NCBI GenBank assembly: GCA_030272585.1
Contig: BSYQ01000010.1
Span: 1,860,001-1,924,000, forward strand
Length of the DNA: 64,000 nucleotides
Source of the DNA: Bryopsis sp. KO-2023
Taxonomy: Eukaryota; Chlorophyta; Ulvophyceae; Bryopsidales; Bryopsidaceae
Reading direction: 5' to 3'
In this document: one piece after another, positions 11,301 through 25,100 of the stretch
Layout of the letters: each line of letters opens with the position of its first letter
Position numbering within the stretch: position 1 is the first letter of the stretch
Position numbers and translations under genes: made by a program
Notes under the pieces: model-generated
Told to the model about the DNA's origin: nothing
What the model saw: only the letters and a program-made list of their open reading frames with translations
The model's database searches: none

Positions 11301-14300
11301 ACCTGTCAAAAGCAGGAAAACCTCATGACCTCCCAGTTCAATTTTTAGACATATTGAAAATAAAATAGAAAAGAAATTATTTGAGCAAGAATCAGGGTAG
11401 AAGAAAAAAACATTGATAGTCTTGCTAATCTCTATTTTATTTTTATTTATTCGTTTATTTTTATTCATTTATTTATTTATTTTTTGGGGGGGGAAAGAGA
11501 GTGGTGGGACAGCCGTTCTACCTCTAGGTATTCAGTCAAGTGGTGCTCCGCTTCCTGATGGGCGTGAATGAAAGTTCTGGAAAGCATCACGGCATGTTCC
11601 AATCCTTCGAACAAAATCCGATGCAAAAACTGAGCAATGAATTGAGTGAATGCAAATTTCTGAATGTATGCTCGCCAGGTTTGGACGTTCGCCACTTTCT
11701 CCACGTATCGCCAATCGCACACAGGGCGATCCAATTTGTCCAGCGTCTGGAAGGGAGGGGAAAAAGCAAACAAACAGGAGCAACATAAAAATTCGTCCAA
11801 ATGCATCAAAATACAGCAGAAAGGTTTTTTTTTTTTCCCCTTCCAAATTTCATTTCACAGCAGAAAAAAAAGGGATGGAGGGGGGGGGGGGGGGGGAGAA
11901 GTTGGTGTTCGGCACATGGGTGCGGAAAAAGCATAGGAAAGAAGGTTGCCAAAACCGATTTTTTATTCGAAACTTTTTTTTCAGAGATTTCTCGAAAAGG
12001 AGAAGCTGAAATTTCAGTTTCAAAGGGAGTCAAACACTGAGAAGAAGCTTATTTCTTTTTGGAGGCACAGAGTTTGGACAGGGTTTTTTCCACTCACAAA
12101 AAAAAAATGCACGTCAGCGTTTTTTCCCCCACCTCCCCGTTACCTTATCCGTGGACTCCTTCAAATCAAACATCTGCTCCGCCCCGATATAGCCATGCTC
12201 CAGCCACTCAGCATAGGCCGTTTTCACCCCCTGCAGCAACCTGGACCTCAAATCCATCACCAGCATTTCTTCTGTGACGACCACGGGTAAATTCGAAAAC
12301 GTCTGTTTTCTGAACAGCTCTTTGAAGGATGGCCGTTTTTTCTGTTTTTTCCCTTGCCCGTTGGGGCTGCCGGGTATCGGCAGTGCGACATGGGGCACCT
12401 CCTCGATGGTGCCCAATTGACCGTCGTCGCCCAATTCGTTGGCCAATGAAACGGCACGTCCCGGATTAAAAGTTTCGTTCAATGCAACCAATGCAGGGTT
12501 TTGAGTTTCAGCAGCCCCTGCAAGTCAATGTCAAAAATTAAAAAATGGGGGTGGGGGGTGGGGCAAAAAAGAAGGAAATCGTGATAGAGTCGAAAATAAA
12601 AATGGGAGGGGGTGGGGGTGTTCAGAAAAAAAACGGAAAATAAAATAAAATAATAATAATAATAATAAATAATAATAATAATAATAATCGCATGAAGGGT
12701 GAAGTTGTGTCGACTTCAAAGTCCACCGGATATCCCACACTTTTGGAAAGAAAAAGATGGAACAATTTTTTTCTTTTTCCTTCTTGATTTGATTCCCTGT
12801 TTTGGCCAAAACTTGAAAAAAAAAAAAAAAAGGTTCTGTTGTATTGGATTGAAAGCAACGTACCTGTCATGACCCGACACACTTCTTTCTTTCGGGGAAT
12901 AATTTTGTCCAGCTTCAGCTGAACGATTGATTTGACTGTGTTTTCGTCGGCATCCCCCAACATCAAGTCCTGTTCAACCTTCGATAGGTCGGTGTCTTCC
13001 AACTCCTGTTTTTTTCAAAGGCAAAAAAAAAGGTGAAATATTTAATTATTGATTGTCAGTCAATCAACATACTCTAGAATTACAACAGCTTTGTTTTGTG
13101 CAGGAATTCATCTGTCGCTGATAGGGTCCAGATTCGGCAAAAAAAATTGAACCAGAATATTATTTGGTCAGACTAGTCATTTTGACGGGTGGGAAAAACT
13201 ATTTCCAGGTCAAAAACCATTCTTTCATACTACATTGGTACGCTTCCCATCTCCTCAGCAAGAAAATAAAATTAATTAATTAAACAAAAATAAACATATA
13301 AACATATATATAGAGAGAAAAAAAATCAGCACTAAATGCAAGGGTGAGTGTGCGATTTACCTTCACCACATGCAACAGGACTTCGAGTTTCTCAGGGCTG
13401 GTGGTGGTGGTGCCCAGCAATTTCAACAGATAAGGCATTGTCGTTCCGTTGATGATGAGCGTAGCTACGGCCATCAACCCCATGTGGAAAATCACCAGAG
13501 CCCTGAAATTCGGGGGCAAATTTCGGTAGTCCAACTCGACAATCAATGCCAAAGCCAGGCCGACAGCTCCACGCAATCCCCCCCACACCATGACTATGGC
13601 ATCCTTCATGGTCAACCCATACCCCATCCTCGACAGAATCGGGTAAAGAATCACCACCGTCAGAGCCCTGACAGCCTGTTCCATCATTTAAAAAAATAAA
13701 AAATAAAAAATAAAAAAATATAGCGATTACCAAAAAAATTGAATCATAAAAATTGCGCATACTACAAAGAAAAAACAAAAAAAACTTGAGGTCGGATTTT
13801 TATTTATTTATTTTTTTTTTGGGGGGGGGTTGGAGGAGGGATTTAAAAATATTTATATAAAAATAAAAATATAAAAATTTTGAAAGTAAAAAAAGCCATA
13901 GGGATGATGATGTTCCGTCTTCAGGATGGATATTTTTTGCTTTCTTGGTTTCTTCCCCTTTTTCCCATGCTTTTTCCCGCTTGAAAAAAAAATTCAAGGG
14001 GGGCAATTTCGTGGTGCGACTCACGTTCAGTACGATGTACAGTAGAACTGCCCACCCCCAGTCTGCCCCCGAAATAACATCCTGCTGCTCGTTGATTTCG
14101 ATGGCCACTTTCACTCCGGTGTAGATAAAAATCATGGTGTTGGCGAAATACTCCATCATTTCCCAAAACACATGCATCGGCTCGTGCACCCGTGACGAAA
14201 CTCGATCTCTGTTGGGAAAAAAAAAATTGAAGGGGGGCTGTGGATATATCTTAAAATATGTATTATATATTTTTGTAATATCGCATAACATTTTGAAAAG

Positions 14301-16979
14301 AGGGTTCAGAGCAATGGAAGTAGAAAGGGAAAAAAAAATCTGCGGAAACAAGAGTATGGCCCTGCTTACGGTGTCGTGTGTCCACAGCACAGCACAAAAA
14401 AGAAAAAGAAAAGTGTCGCCCATTGATTCTAAACAAAGGTTGAAAACCCACCCCTAAAAAGACAAGGGCAGGATCTTTTATTTCGTCTTTTTCGGTGTAC
14501 CTTGCGAATGTCCCCATAAAAATTCCCAGTGCTACAACAGCCAGCACTCCAGACACCCCCCAGACATCCTCCGCCAGATAGAAGGTCAAGTAGGCCGACA
14601 CGAACGTCAGCGAAATTTCCACCAGCAAATCGTTGAAGACAAACTTGATCCAGAGAGTGGCAAAAAGTCCGCACATGATGCCCACCGCAGGGCCACCCAG
14701 TGCCAGCTTACTGAAAAACTCCACCGATTCGCCGAAACTTCTTCTTTTTTCCATCGGGCATTCGGGTTCGAATTTGTTTCCATCTTCCCGCAAGCAAGAA
14801 TCTGTTGCTGGAATCATATCCTTTGAAAAAAAAAAAGAAAAATGAGATAAGGAATTTTTTATTTTATTTTTAAACGATTTTTGTTGTGTGCATTGTTGCA
14901 AAGTCTCTGATTTTCAAATTTTGGGATCAAAAAGACAATGTAAGCATAAAAATAAAAGTGAGAGTCTCTTTTTTTTTCCCCCAAAAATAACCCATGATCA
15001 CCATTTCGGATTATTTCCATCAGAAAAAAAGAGACACTTTTTTTTTAAATTGAACCCCAAAAGTTTTTTCTTGTTTTCTTTTTCCATTCTGTTTCAAAAT
15101 TTGATGCCGATATCTTTCAAAAAATCTCCCCAAAATTGAATTTTCCACTCACACACACATATATATATATATGTGCTGGAGGACTTGCTGTTTTCCCTCA
15201 TGATACTTACCCGGAAAAGGAGGAAGAAAACAAAAGCAGTTCCATCGTTGAACAGAGATTCGCCTTCGATAACATGACCGAGCTTGGCTGATGCTCCGAC
15301 CTGAAATTAACCCCCCAAGCAAAAAAAAATTAAATAAAAGTTTTCTTCACTGTTCTCAGTGGAACTTGCCTAGATAAAATGATATTCATCGTCCACCTCA
15401 GGACAGTTCTTTTCACAATTCTACATTGCAAAACACGCTTTTTTTTAATTGCAAAACATGCTTTTTTTTTAAATTGCAAAATACGCTTTTTTTTTAGTTT
15501 TTTTTCGAGTTTTTTTTTTTCAAGTAGTATTCACACCACACCTCCTTCAACAGCGCAACGACAGCCACCGGATCCGTAGCAGAAAGCATCGCTCCGAACA
15601 GCAAACATTTCGGCCAGCACCAGTCGTAAGGAAGACCGTATCTGGCAAAGAGGGCAATCAGCCCGGTTCCGATAATAACTCCAGGACCAGCCAAAGTCAA
15701 CACCTGTTAAAAACCATCTCCACAATAATAAACGGCAATATATATATATCTTGGGGGAAAAAGGTTTCTTCAAATCAATCAGCAGCGCGTTTCACCTTCG
15801 GAGGGGGAAAATTTTTTCTTCAAATTGATGAATCGAGGTTGGATTTTGGAGGGGAAATAAAAAAAGGAATGCAAAAAAGTATTTTAATGCTCCTGTCTGT
15901 AACTCAGGCTCTTGTTTGTTTGTTTGTTTGTTTGTTTTCTGTGTGTTTTTTTTACCTGACCAAAAACTCGCTTGACGATGTGGAAATCCAAGGAGAAAGC
16001 ACTTGCAAAAATCAAGGATGGAAGGAAAATTAGCAGCAGTAATTCAGGTCCAATTCCCTGTGAGAAAAAAAAATATATTAGACACAAAAAAAACTTTTTC
16101 ACTTTCGACTTTTTTTTTTTTGGGGGGGGGGGGGGGGGAGGGTGATTTCTTGGCATGACCCTGAAAAGCCATTGAGAGAGAATTCTCTCGAAAGAAACAC
16201 CAAAAACAAAATTGAAAAATGAAAAATTCACATCTCGATCACGCAACTATTACGTAACGACGCACAACTTCCTGCAAGGATACGACCGCCAGCAAAGACG
16301 TCACCAGTCAAACTTCTCGGAAAACACCCCCACCCACCCAAACCATAACAGAAAACCCACCAGCTACAGGCATTCCTAATCGACGAAAATAAACACATAT
16401 CGTGCTGTTTCCCGTACCGTCCAGATTTGAAGCCCAATGCCCAGACGCTCGTATCCGTCCTCAAACTTGATTTCTTCGATAGACAAGCTCTCATCCCCCA
16501 CCTGGCCAGTGGTCAGTCTCTTGTGCGCGAACCCGAACACTAGACCAGTTATCTGCATCCGCCATCACACAATTCGCTCACTCACCTGACAGGAAATCAA
16601 TTTTCCCTCTTTGCCGGATCTACGCGCCACAGAAATCCGTCTGAAACGAACGAGGGGGCGGTCCGTTTTCTCTCCCCATAAAACGCACCAGGAGCAGAGC
16701 GGTGTAGGGTATCGGCAGTTTTCTTAGAAAATTCGCCACGAACAGTCCCAAAAGCAGCATGAAGAACGTGAACAGCACAACGTCGGCTTCATGCTCGCCT
16801 TCCTCGCAGGTCCCATTTTCCCCCTCTCCGCTCCCCGAAAGCAGCACCCTCGTGTCGTGGGATTCGCCGGTCAACTCGGCGAGGAGCTCCAGCCCATCTC
16901 TCGTCGTTGGCCCGTAGAGATCCGGGACTTTCATCACGTTCAACCAGCGTAAACGGGGGTCTTCTTCAAGCGCCGGGCG
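8384..16979 (-). CDS. SOS1-type Na+/H+ antiporter with cyclic-nucleotide-binding region
   Basis: Exons (high to low): 16689-16979, 16418-16552, 15956-16057, 15542-15703, 15211-15300, 14452-14820, about 14025-14206, 13361-13675, 12864-13005, 12144-12517, 11522-11746, 11033-11151, 10542-10796, 10195-10361, 9650-9884, 8892-9201, 8384-8641. Phases agree at all junctions except 14452|14206, which is one base or so uncertain. The product is about 1,240 aa; Arabidopsis SOS1 is about 1,150. The N-terminal half is a CPA1 exchanger with PELLLLIFLPSLIF, ATDPVAVVALLKE and the ion-site ESLFNDGTA. A long cytoplasmic half follows, with a cyclic-nucleotide-binding fold (about 9650-10361) and a Ser-rich tail. 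There is no clear voltage-sensor block, so it is closer to plant SOS1 than to sperm SLC9C. Known role: Na+ export in exchange for H+. The start is unresolved: an in-frame ATG lies at 16934, or a short exon lies upstream. Confidence 0.9.
9293..9425 (+). repeat. Dispersed repeat in an antiporter intron
   Basis: About 130 bp inside the intron between 9201 and 9650 matches 50641-50765 in the same orientation at roughly 75-80% by eye. Shared blocks include GCTAGATATGGACAT, AGTCAGCCT and GTGAACGGGCTGC. Confidence 0.85.
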
Positions 16980-17263
16980 CTGCAAAAATACGTGTCACAG
17001 AATAGGCGACCGCAGGAAAAAAAAATACCGTTGAAACGGAAAAGAACGGTATAGTTCCGGCAGCAGTGCGACGTTCACTTTTCTGGGTTGCAGACACACT
17101 TTTTTTGCGTTTTCCAGCAGAAAGCATAATGCAATGCTGTCGTGACGAGAGAGGAAATGTCAGACTGGTGAAGACCCCCTGCCGAATGGGCGACTGTTGG
17201 GCAGCTGCTGGTCTTCGTTCCATTGAAGTGGAGCGCCAGTTCCCCTTTTTAAAATTTGCCAGT

Positions 17264-17345
17264 GTTAATGCGCCCATTTTTATGCTTATGGTTGACTGGA
17301 TGTTAGTTTGGTGCAAGGATAAAACTTCTTTTATGTCTATTTGAA
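17264..17345 (+). repeat. Dispersed repeat, copy 1
   Basis: About 80 bp matches the reverse complement of about 51905-51985 at roughly 80% by eye. The shared core includes GTGCAAGGATAAAA and CTTATGGT.GACTGGATGT. The two copies therefore lie in opposite orientation in the window: one upstream of the antiporter gene, one in intron 1 of the glutathione transferase gene. Confidence 0.85.
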
Positions 17346-17458
17346 AACAAACTGTTGCGTCAGACCCATTTAATGGTAATCATTATCAGACCCAATTGAA
17401 TGAGATTATCTATAGTACAGATCGGATCTTGGTAGCAAGGATATAGTCTTCTTCTCGG

Positions 17459-17698
17459 TTGTGTCTAAGTCTCTGTAAGCTTCGCTGTGCTGTTCGTTGT
17501 GTGGCCGAAGTAACATCCTTTTTTTTGTGGTGTCGCAATCCGCTTGTCAAGTCTTACTCTGTGAAAGACCTAACTTTAAAACCAGTCCGTCCTGGCGTTT
17601 TGAGAGCTGCCCTCCAAAATAGAGAGACAGAAACTCCTGATTTTCGAGAGAAACAAGAAGTTGGGTTTCCAGAAAATGTGTTTTATGAAGTTCTATGA
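17459..17698 (+). other. Unrecognised 79-codon open frame
   Basis: A single open frame ends at 17698, just upstream of the inverted-repeat element. It has balanced residue use rather than the Phe/Lys/Pro runs of the noncoding frames here. No motif, signal peptide or partner is recognised. It may be a remnant of an autonomous element related to the adjacent TIR element, or chance. Confidence 0.15.
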
Positions 17699-17778
17699 AC
17701 CCACAGCTCCAAACATATCTCTGCGAAAAAGACTTTCATGTTTCGACTGAGGAATTTGTTTCTCGAAATTCCTTTGAT

Positions 17779-18464
17779 TACTGTAATACGCAAATCTTTC
17801 AGATTGCTTTAGGATCGCTAGTCTTTATTTTCGCCTGCCTTATTTTCGCGCTTTGGTCCACGCGCGAAAACAAGTGTGGTGAAAAAGGAGAGTCGATAGT
17901 TAGATGAGAAGGGGAAATGGGACGAAATGAGACGCGTGGGTGTTTGCGGCTGAATGGCCGAGTTGTGATGACGGGAGGAACTTGTGGTTGTGGTGTGTTG
18001 AACGTTTGTGGTCGAAAAGTGAAAGGGGCGATACTTATAGGGGCTGTTGTTGTTGTAAAAGATGCCTTATTTGTTTTGAGTTTACGGAGCGACTTCGTCT
18101 GCGAACGTTTTGTTCTATTATCGTGTACAGTTCAAACTTTACACAACACAAGGTAGCGCGAAAATAAAGCAGGCGCGAAAAAAAAGCAATGTGAAAGATT
18201 TGCGTGGCGTCAAAAAGAACACTCTCAAAGTCAGAGTGTGGAATGTGTTTCCACACATTCTGCGGCTGTGTTTTTAATTCGCCAATCACGCGTGTGGACT
18301 CGCGTGATTGGTATAATCTGTAGCTACATACTTGCGTATCTGAACAGCCCTTTCTTTTCCGCCTGCTTTATTTTCGCGCCTGCTTTATTTTCGCCTGCCT
18401 TATTTTCGTGCTTTGGTCCGCGCGCGAAAATAAGGTAGCGCGAAAAGATTTGCGTATTACAGTA
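17779..18464. mobile_element. Non-autonomous terminal-inverted-repeat element (MITE-like), composite
   Basis: Perfect 21-bp inverted termini: the left begins TACTGTAATACGCAAATC at 17779 and the right ends GATTTGCGTATTACAGTA at 18464. Inside are repeated TTATTTTCGCGC-type blocks, direct at about 17826-17868 and 18385-18427 and inverted at about 18147-18180. There are also hairpins, such as 18282-18292 with 18301-18311. A second inward terminus at about 18184-18204 mirrors the left end without the outermost bases, which suggests one copy nested in or fused to another. No transposase frame is present. The outer TA may be part of a TA target duplication, but this cannot be separated from the terminus. 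Confidence 0.85.
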
Positions 18465-21400
18465 TCCAACCCCAGGAAATCCTGACCGTCGATGATGCAC
18501 ATCCCCCCATGGCAGACGCAGGGGCTGACCAAGACAATTTATTTCGTTTTTTATGTTTCACTTTTTGACATTTCTTTCACACATAACAGCAAACGTTTTT
18601 TGCGAAAGATGTTTAAAAATAAATAAAATTGCTTAACATCGCAGGTTAAGACGAGATGCCCCCCTCGCACCTCCACCCAAATGCACGCTACAGAACAATA
18701 GAAAAATTATAACAATAAAAAAATATCGAGGGCTAGGACGAAAACACAGATGAGCAAGCTATCTCTAACTTTCATTTTTTCCCTCAGCAACCCATCCTCC
18801 CCCAAACCTCATAAGCAATAGGCAATTTTGCCAAAGAAGAAAAAAATATATCTGGCATTCAGAGGAATACCACGGAGTCTGTGCGGGCCGCACAGTGCGG
18901 CCTACCCAAATTTCCCCAAGGATGGTGGTGTATATATGTAGAGAGATGCCGGAAATTCACCTGTCGACCTCTCCAAACAAGCGATGCAGAACACGTATTG
19001 ACAAGGAGTGCTTTCTTCATTCCCTCACAACACTCTTTCTCTCTCTCTCTCTCTCTCGATGTCTCTTTCCCACACTTTCTGTGCTCAGTTTTGTCTCTCA
19101 ACGTTTCACGTCTCTCTCTCACTCTTTCAATCCACTCCACTCAGGGAATTCTCTCACACTCTCACACTCTTTCTGTCTCTCACTTTTTCAATCCTCTCCA
19201 CTCAGGGAATTCTCTCACGCTTTCTGTCTCCACATCCACCCGAAAAAGCTCTCTCTCTCTCTGTCTCTCACACTCAAATTTTCTGTGTGTGTGGCAGAAT
19301 TTCCCCCTGATTGTTCGTTTCTTGCCATGCTTTTCTTTGGAAAGAAACAAAAAAAACCTGAGACTGAAACTGAACTTTGAGCTTACGACACTCGAAACTC
19401 CCTCAGAAAGTCCCCACAGCCAGACAGCGAACATTGAAATAACAAATGAAAGAATAAGCTAAAGGCAATTTGTCTCCTCGCATTCTTTTCTGTGCTGGGT
19501 TCCTTTATGGACAAATTGAAAAATTACACAGAAGAGATCCTCTCTCTCTTTTTTTCTCACTCTTCTCCAGACCAAACCCACCCAAAGTGTGACCACCATA
19601 TGCACATTACTGATCGTCTGACACACAATGGCCACCGAAACGAAATGAAAGACTAAAAATAAGGTGAATATTCCACATACCCCCTAGGAAATCAGTTCGA
19701 AAAGAAAACAAAGAAAGAAAAACGAATGAAAATGAAAAAGATTTCATCGTATGTATGGATCATTTACCCACGTCATTGCCCTTATAAAAATAACCCAAGA
19801 AATAACATAACACCCCTTGAATTGATGGAAATTGACAGGAGGTCAGTACCAAAGGTGGCTCTGCAAAGAATCGATTGATAGCATGCAAAACTTTTGGCCA
19901 AAAAGAGGAAAAAAAGGCTTCCGAGCAAAATCAGGGGCAAAAAAATAATAGAAAGGAGAATAGTGAAAAGTAATAATATGCCCTTGGGTGGGGTCTATCT
20001 TCCCCTCATGTGTTTGTGGCATTTATAACTATTTTTTTTTTCATGAGATATTCTCTACATTCACAGGGTGCCAGTCAACCTGTTTGATGTTTTGCCTATC
20101 TTTCTATATTTCTCATTCACTTGCCTAATTTAGCTCGCTCTCTCTCTCACTTTATCTCACTCTTTCTTTCCTCATTCACTTCATTTGACTAATTTAGCTC
20201 TCTCTCTCTCACTTTATCTCACTCTTTCTTTTCTCCTCTCTCTCTATATATAATCTGCCTCGAGACATATACACATAAGCTCACTCTTTTTCCTCCCGGA
20301 ATGTTGAAGCAAAACACGATTTCTTGATGCACATTCCTGATTCTCACTCTTTTCTCTCACTCATTTCTTAAATGAAAAGAAAATCCTTGGTTGAAATGTT
20401 CACACAGAAGAAACAAGTATATCTCCAAACGACACGAACGAGAAAAACAAAAATTCCCCCTCCCCACCACCATTTAATATTTCCACTCTGAATGCAAATA
20501 GAAAACAAAAAAAAAACACGCAGTAAAACTACAGAGGGGAAAAAATAAAAGGGCAAAGAAACCGACAATAGAAAAAGACAAAATGATTTTTTCTTTCTTT
20601 CTTTCTTTCAAAGAGTGTGTGTCGTATACTCTTCAGAGGTGTGCTTTTTTTTGCTTTTTTTTCTAGAAATTATTTTCTCACTCTCTTTAAAATTCTTTTC
20701 TCTCTCTCCAGTGTCTCAAACCTTCCAGAAATTAAAATATGGAAAACGGACAAAAACACCGTTCCCCTTTCAGTTTCATCTTTCGCTCACTTTGACCAAA
20801 AAAAAAAAAAAAAAGAAAACAAATTTGATGGCCCTAAAGATTTTGCACATTTTCTTCCTCTTCACTTTTTTAAAATGAACAAAAAAAAAAGAAAAAAAAA
20901 AGAAACCATGGTCGCATATATGTATGTATATATATCTCCCTCTCCCTAGCCTAATCGTTTATAGTAAAATCCATGTTTTTTTTACCATTTTTCTCACGGT
21001 GAAAAAATCTCTCCGTCAAACAATCAATCTCACACTCTCTCTCACACTCGAATCTATTTTTGGGGTATAAATTTCCCTCCCCAATGCTCCTTTTCTTTTT
21101 CAAATTAAAACAAAAGGGAAAAAAATAGACCCCACCCACCCCTGACCAAGGCAAACGCAATTGTTCTGCTGGTAAATATCCTCCCAGAGAAAACAAAAAG
21201 TGAATAATGAGAAGCAAAAAAAAAAGCCAAAAAAAACACCCCAATCAACCAACTTTCTATTCCCCAATCAAAGATCTTCTCCATTCTCACACTTCCATCT
21301 CACTTTCTCTTCATCCATGTCTCACTCTTTTTTTTTCTCTCAATCTCACTTTTCCTACCAATCAACTTCCTTGACGTCCGGAAGGGCAAACCCCACGGTC

Positions 21401-22131
21401 ATCAAAAATTTAATCCCATTTTCCCAACCTCATCTCACTCTTTTTTCTCACTCATCCCCAATGCAAGTTCTCACAAAGTCATTCTTTTGAACACCCACTC
21501 TATATACCACTGTCAACGCCCCACAGAGGAAGAGCAGACCAAGAAAGCCCCAGATTAAACCCATATTTAAAAAAAAAAGACATCAAACCTGCCATTAACA
21601 CCCCCCCCCCCCTTCTCGATTTTCCACCCTGCTCACTTTTTTCTTTCTCTCACTTTCTCTCACTCTCTCCCAAGTCTCTCTCACTCTATCTCACTCTTTT
21701 AAGATAAATCAAAAGCAACAAGCGGGAAAACACACATACACACCACCAAACCCCCACTCTCTCTCTCTCCTCTCTCTCCCCCCCCCCTGGTTCCCTGTAA
21801 ACAAATTCTACCAGAGAAATTAAAAAAAAAATATATCGTGTGTGTATGTGTGTGTGTGTATATGTCTCTTTCCCGCCAAAAAACAAAAACAAAAGAACAC
21901 AATCACTCCGCAAAATCGTTTCTCTCACATTTATGCTATATACGATCATGCTCATTTTCGACAGCCAGAGTTTCACAGCCGGATTCCGCAATCACATACA
22001 AAAAGAGGGGGGTGGGGGAAAGGGGGTGGGGGGTCTTTGGAGGTGAACGTCAGTCATGGGACCAAAATACGGACATATATACAAACACACATATATATAG
22101 AGATATATACGATCAAGCACTGCCATATAAA
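18465..22131. other. Intergenic CT-rich tract, 3' of the translocase gene
   Basis: No gene recognised. From about 19000 to 21720 the + strand is rich in CTCTCT/CACTCT repeats with C runs (21600-21612, 21778-21787). Local duplications: a block containing CTCCACTCAGGGAATTCTCT at about 19133 and 19196, and a roughly 45-bp block starting CTAATTTAGCTC at about 20124 and 20189. The open frames here are Ser/Leu-repeat shadows of CT repeats. The skew matches the G/A-rich sense strand downstream of the minus-strand translocase gene. Confidence 0.7.
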
Positions 22132-25100
22132 CTATCCAGTTTGCCCCTTCACGTTCACAGGAAGTACCACATCGGACGGCAAATCGTTTTCGCCCCTGAT
22201 GGGCTTTGTTCCGTTAGTCGTCGATTGGGGGGCATCCACGTTTTCGTCGACGGTTTCTTTCGACGATTCAGACCCCGATAAATTTGTTTGTGCTCCCTTG
22301 GAGCCGTTTGAATCGGCAGAGACGGCGGCGGCGGCCATGGTGGATTCTTCGTCCAAGCTGTCGGTGATTGTGCCCTCCAAATCGTTGTTCATCAACCTCT
22401 CCTTTTCGGTCTCTTTCAGCTGACTCATCAGTTTTTTCACGGAGCCCAGCCACATTCTGTAATGATGTACGCAGGAAAAAACAGCATCAAAAAACCACAC
22501 AAAAAATCCGTCTGAAAAGGACGGTGGTTATCCTCTGTATATACAGATCTGGGTGGGTGGGTATGTTCGCTTTTCACCAGAAATATCACACGGTATGCAG
22601 AATAATTATCTCTCTTGATTTTTTTGCTTTTTCAATGCTTGGTGAACCCAACTCACATCAAAACGCCACCGTACAACACAGAGATGCATGGCATGGACCG
22701 CGAAATGGAGCCGAACGCCAACAGCAAGGCTTGAGACATCCAGGAAGCCCCCGTCTTTCCGACTTGACTTCCCACCAAGTCCACCGCCGCTTTACCCTTT
22801 TTCTTCTCCTCGCTGCTCATTTCGATGTACACCATTTCCTTGGCCGGGTCGAACAGAGAGTACTTGGCTGCTTTGCATGCAACCTTGACAAACATCACCA
22901 CAATGTTTGTTTTTTTCTGGATTCCAACAGCTTAAAAACCATTAAAGAAATTCCTCAGGGTCTCCTAAACTCAGTTTTAAAGTGTTTCTCCGAAGCAGGA
23001 TTGAGTTGTTTTTTTTGGAGAAGTGGTCTGATTGATATGAAGGCAAGGTCCCCCCACCTGGGTGATGTTACCAGCCAAAGCGCCAATTCCAGCCAGAGCC
23101 ATGCTGGCACCCCCTGAGTTGTACATGATGGACAGCCCGAAAAACAAGCTCCCTGTGACCATCATAACCACGGGCGTGGTCGCCGCAGCGAAGCCCCAAC
23201 CAAGATACTGCAAAAAAAAAAAAAAAATCCATCGAAGACAAAAACATAACAGCAATCAAGATAAGTTTTTTTGGGGGGAAGCAAGCATCTTGGGAGCACC
23301 TCTTGCCCAGAGCTTTCGGAGTCGGCGGCAACCCCCCCCCAAAAAAAATAAATAAATAAATAAATAAATAAATAAAAATAAAATCCAGAACGGGGGAGGA
23401 GATGGAGGTGGGAAATCCAAATAACCTAACATGGGAATATAAATATACGCCCCTCCCCCCCCAAAAAAAATAAAAAGAAAAAAAAGAACTAATCAATTGA
23501 TTAATTAAAAAAACAATAAATACATCCCGAACAGCACCTTTGTGTTTTTGTTTTTTTTTCCTTACCCACCTGGAAAATGAATTTTCCTGTGACCATCGTG
23601 CAGATGGTCGCCATTCCCGTCCACACCGAAACGTCGGCAAGCACCGACTGATACTCGAGGGCGGTGGGATAAACCAATTTGAGTTGACCCTTCCAAGCGA
23701 CGTCGAAAAGCCTATGACTGACGCTGTAGCCGATGACCAGCAACGCCAAATTCATGATTTTCGGGGACTCCCTCAGAACGGCAAATCCTTCCTTGAAGGT
23801 TCCTTTGCTTTTCTTCTTTCCCGTCTGTTTTTTTTTCTTGATTCCATCGTCCGCTGGGTTGGTCGATCGCCCCCCCCCACACACATAAACACAATGCAGT
23901 TCAGCCCCGAGGGATATTTAAAAAACAAAAACAAAAAAATATAGACTAGCACAAACGCCTGACATTGTTTCTTTCGAAGAAGATTCCATCAATATGTCGA
24001 AAAAAAAAAATAAGATGCTCAGAGTTATTGAAATTAATAATGTTTTGGGAGGTCAAGTCAGCAGTCGCACGTTGGTTTTAACCAACAAATGTCCAATTTT
24101 CATGACAAGACTGGTCGATTATCAGGACATCCGTGTGCAAATTTCTTCATCTTTCACTTTTCTTTGCTCGGGTCCCCCCCCCCCCACAAAAAAAAAAGAA
24201 ACTCACGTTGGAGGGGGACTTTTTTGTCGAGGTAGAGCTTCCCGGCCATCATGAAAAGAGTCATCACCACCACCGAAACAGTCAGCGTTTGCAGTGACGA
24301 GACGGGGCACCCCTTGCATATTTTCTTGATGAAGCCGCCGGCCACCACCAGGGCGATGTTCGCAGATATCCCCATCAAAGGGTAAATGGTTTTCGCCTCA
24401 TCGACGCTACATACATCGTTTGCTAACGACCTGTGCAATAAAAAAGCAAAAAAAAAAAACGAGGTCGAAAAACAGACAGGGTCGTGATTTTTGAGTTTTT
24501 ATGACATGAACGTTAAAAAAGGCGCACAAAGTACTAAAACATGATTTGAGGAAGATGTTGAAAAAAAATTAACACTTTGGGGAGGGCATCAGTGTACATA
24601 GAATTTTTCATCATGAATTGATTCTGCTGTGAACAGCACATTTTTCATCATTTGCCCTTAAAACTGATGTCAAAACGACAAAAATGGAATTGAAAAGCCA
24701 CTTTCGTTTTTTGCTCCCCAACAAAACTGGGCAGAGCAAACAGCCCCAACTCATTTTCACTTCTTTTTTTTCTTTTTTTTTTGGGGGGGGGGGAAATAGC
24801 CAGCAAATTTTTTTTGATGCTTTGCTAGATTTCCCAGATATTTGCGAATTGTAGGTTTGCTGCTTAAAAACAAAAACAAATATTGAAATATATTTTCGCA
24901 ACAATATTGCCAGCATCAGAGTACAGATTTTTCTCAACACGTATGCTTTATGAGTGGGGTGAACTGCACTTTTTCTCATCACATGCTCAAAAAATAAATA
25001 AAAAACAAAAAAAAATTAATTCCTATCAGTTGATGATGGAGGCATCAGTGTACAAAAAAAACTTTCATCACTACAAAACGTTCTGCTGTGAACAGCACAT

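Larger units (their letters stand above)
16980..17778. other. Intergenic, 5' of the antiporter gene
   Basis: This presumably holds the promoter and 5' leader of the antiporter. An open frame on the minus strand (16966-17316) runs through the first acceptor in a different frame and may be leader sequence. On the + strand, 17459-17698 is a 79-codon open frame of rather ordinary composition with no recognised domain. A dispersed repeat lies at 17264-17345. Confidence 0.5.

Noticed and set aside
8384..16979. Sperm-type SLC9C exchanger
   Set aside because: No Arg-repeat voltage sensor between exchanger and nucleotide-binding parts was seen; motifs and length fit SOS1-type proteins better.
19008..19462. 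Open frames of 100-193 codons on the + strand
   Set aside because: They are Ser/Leu/Phe shadows of CTCTCT repeats, open in overlapping frames, with no coding-like composition.
22653..22901. Translocase gene as recent bacterial transfer
   Set aside because: It is split by nine introns with matched phases and has an N-terminal extension; this is a normal plastid-lineage gene.
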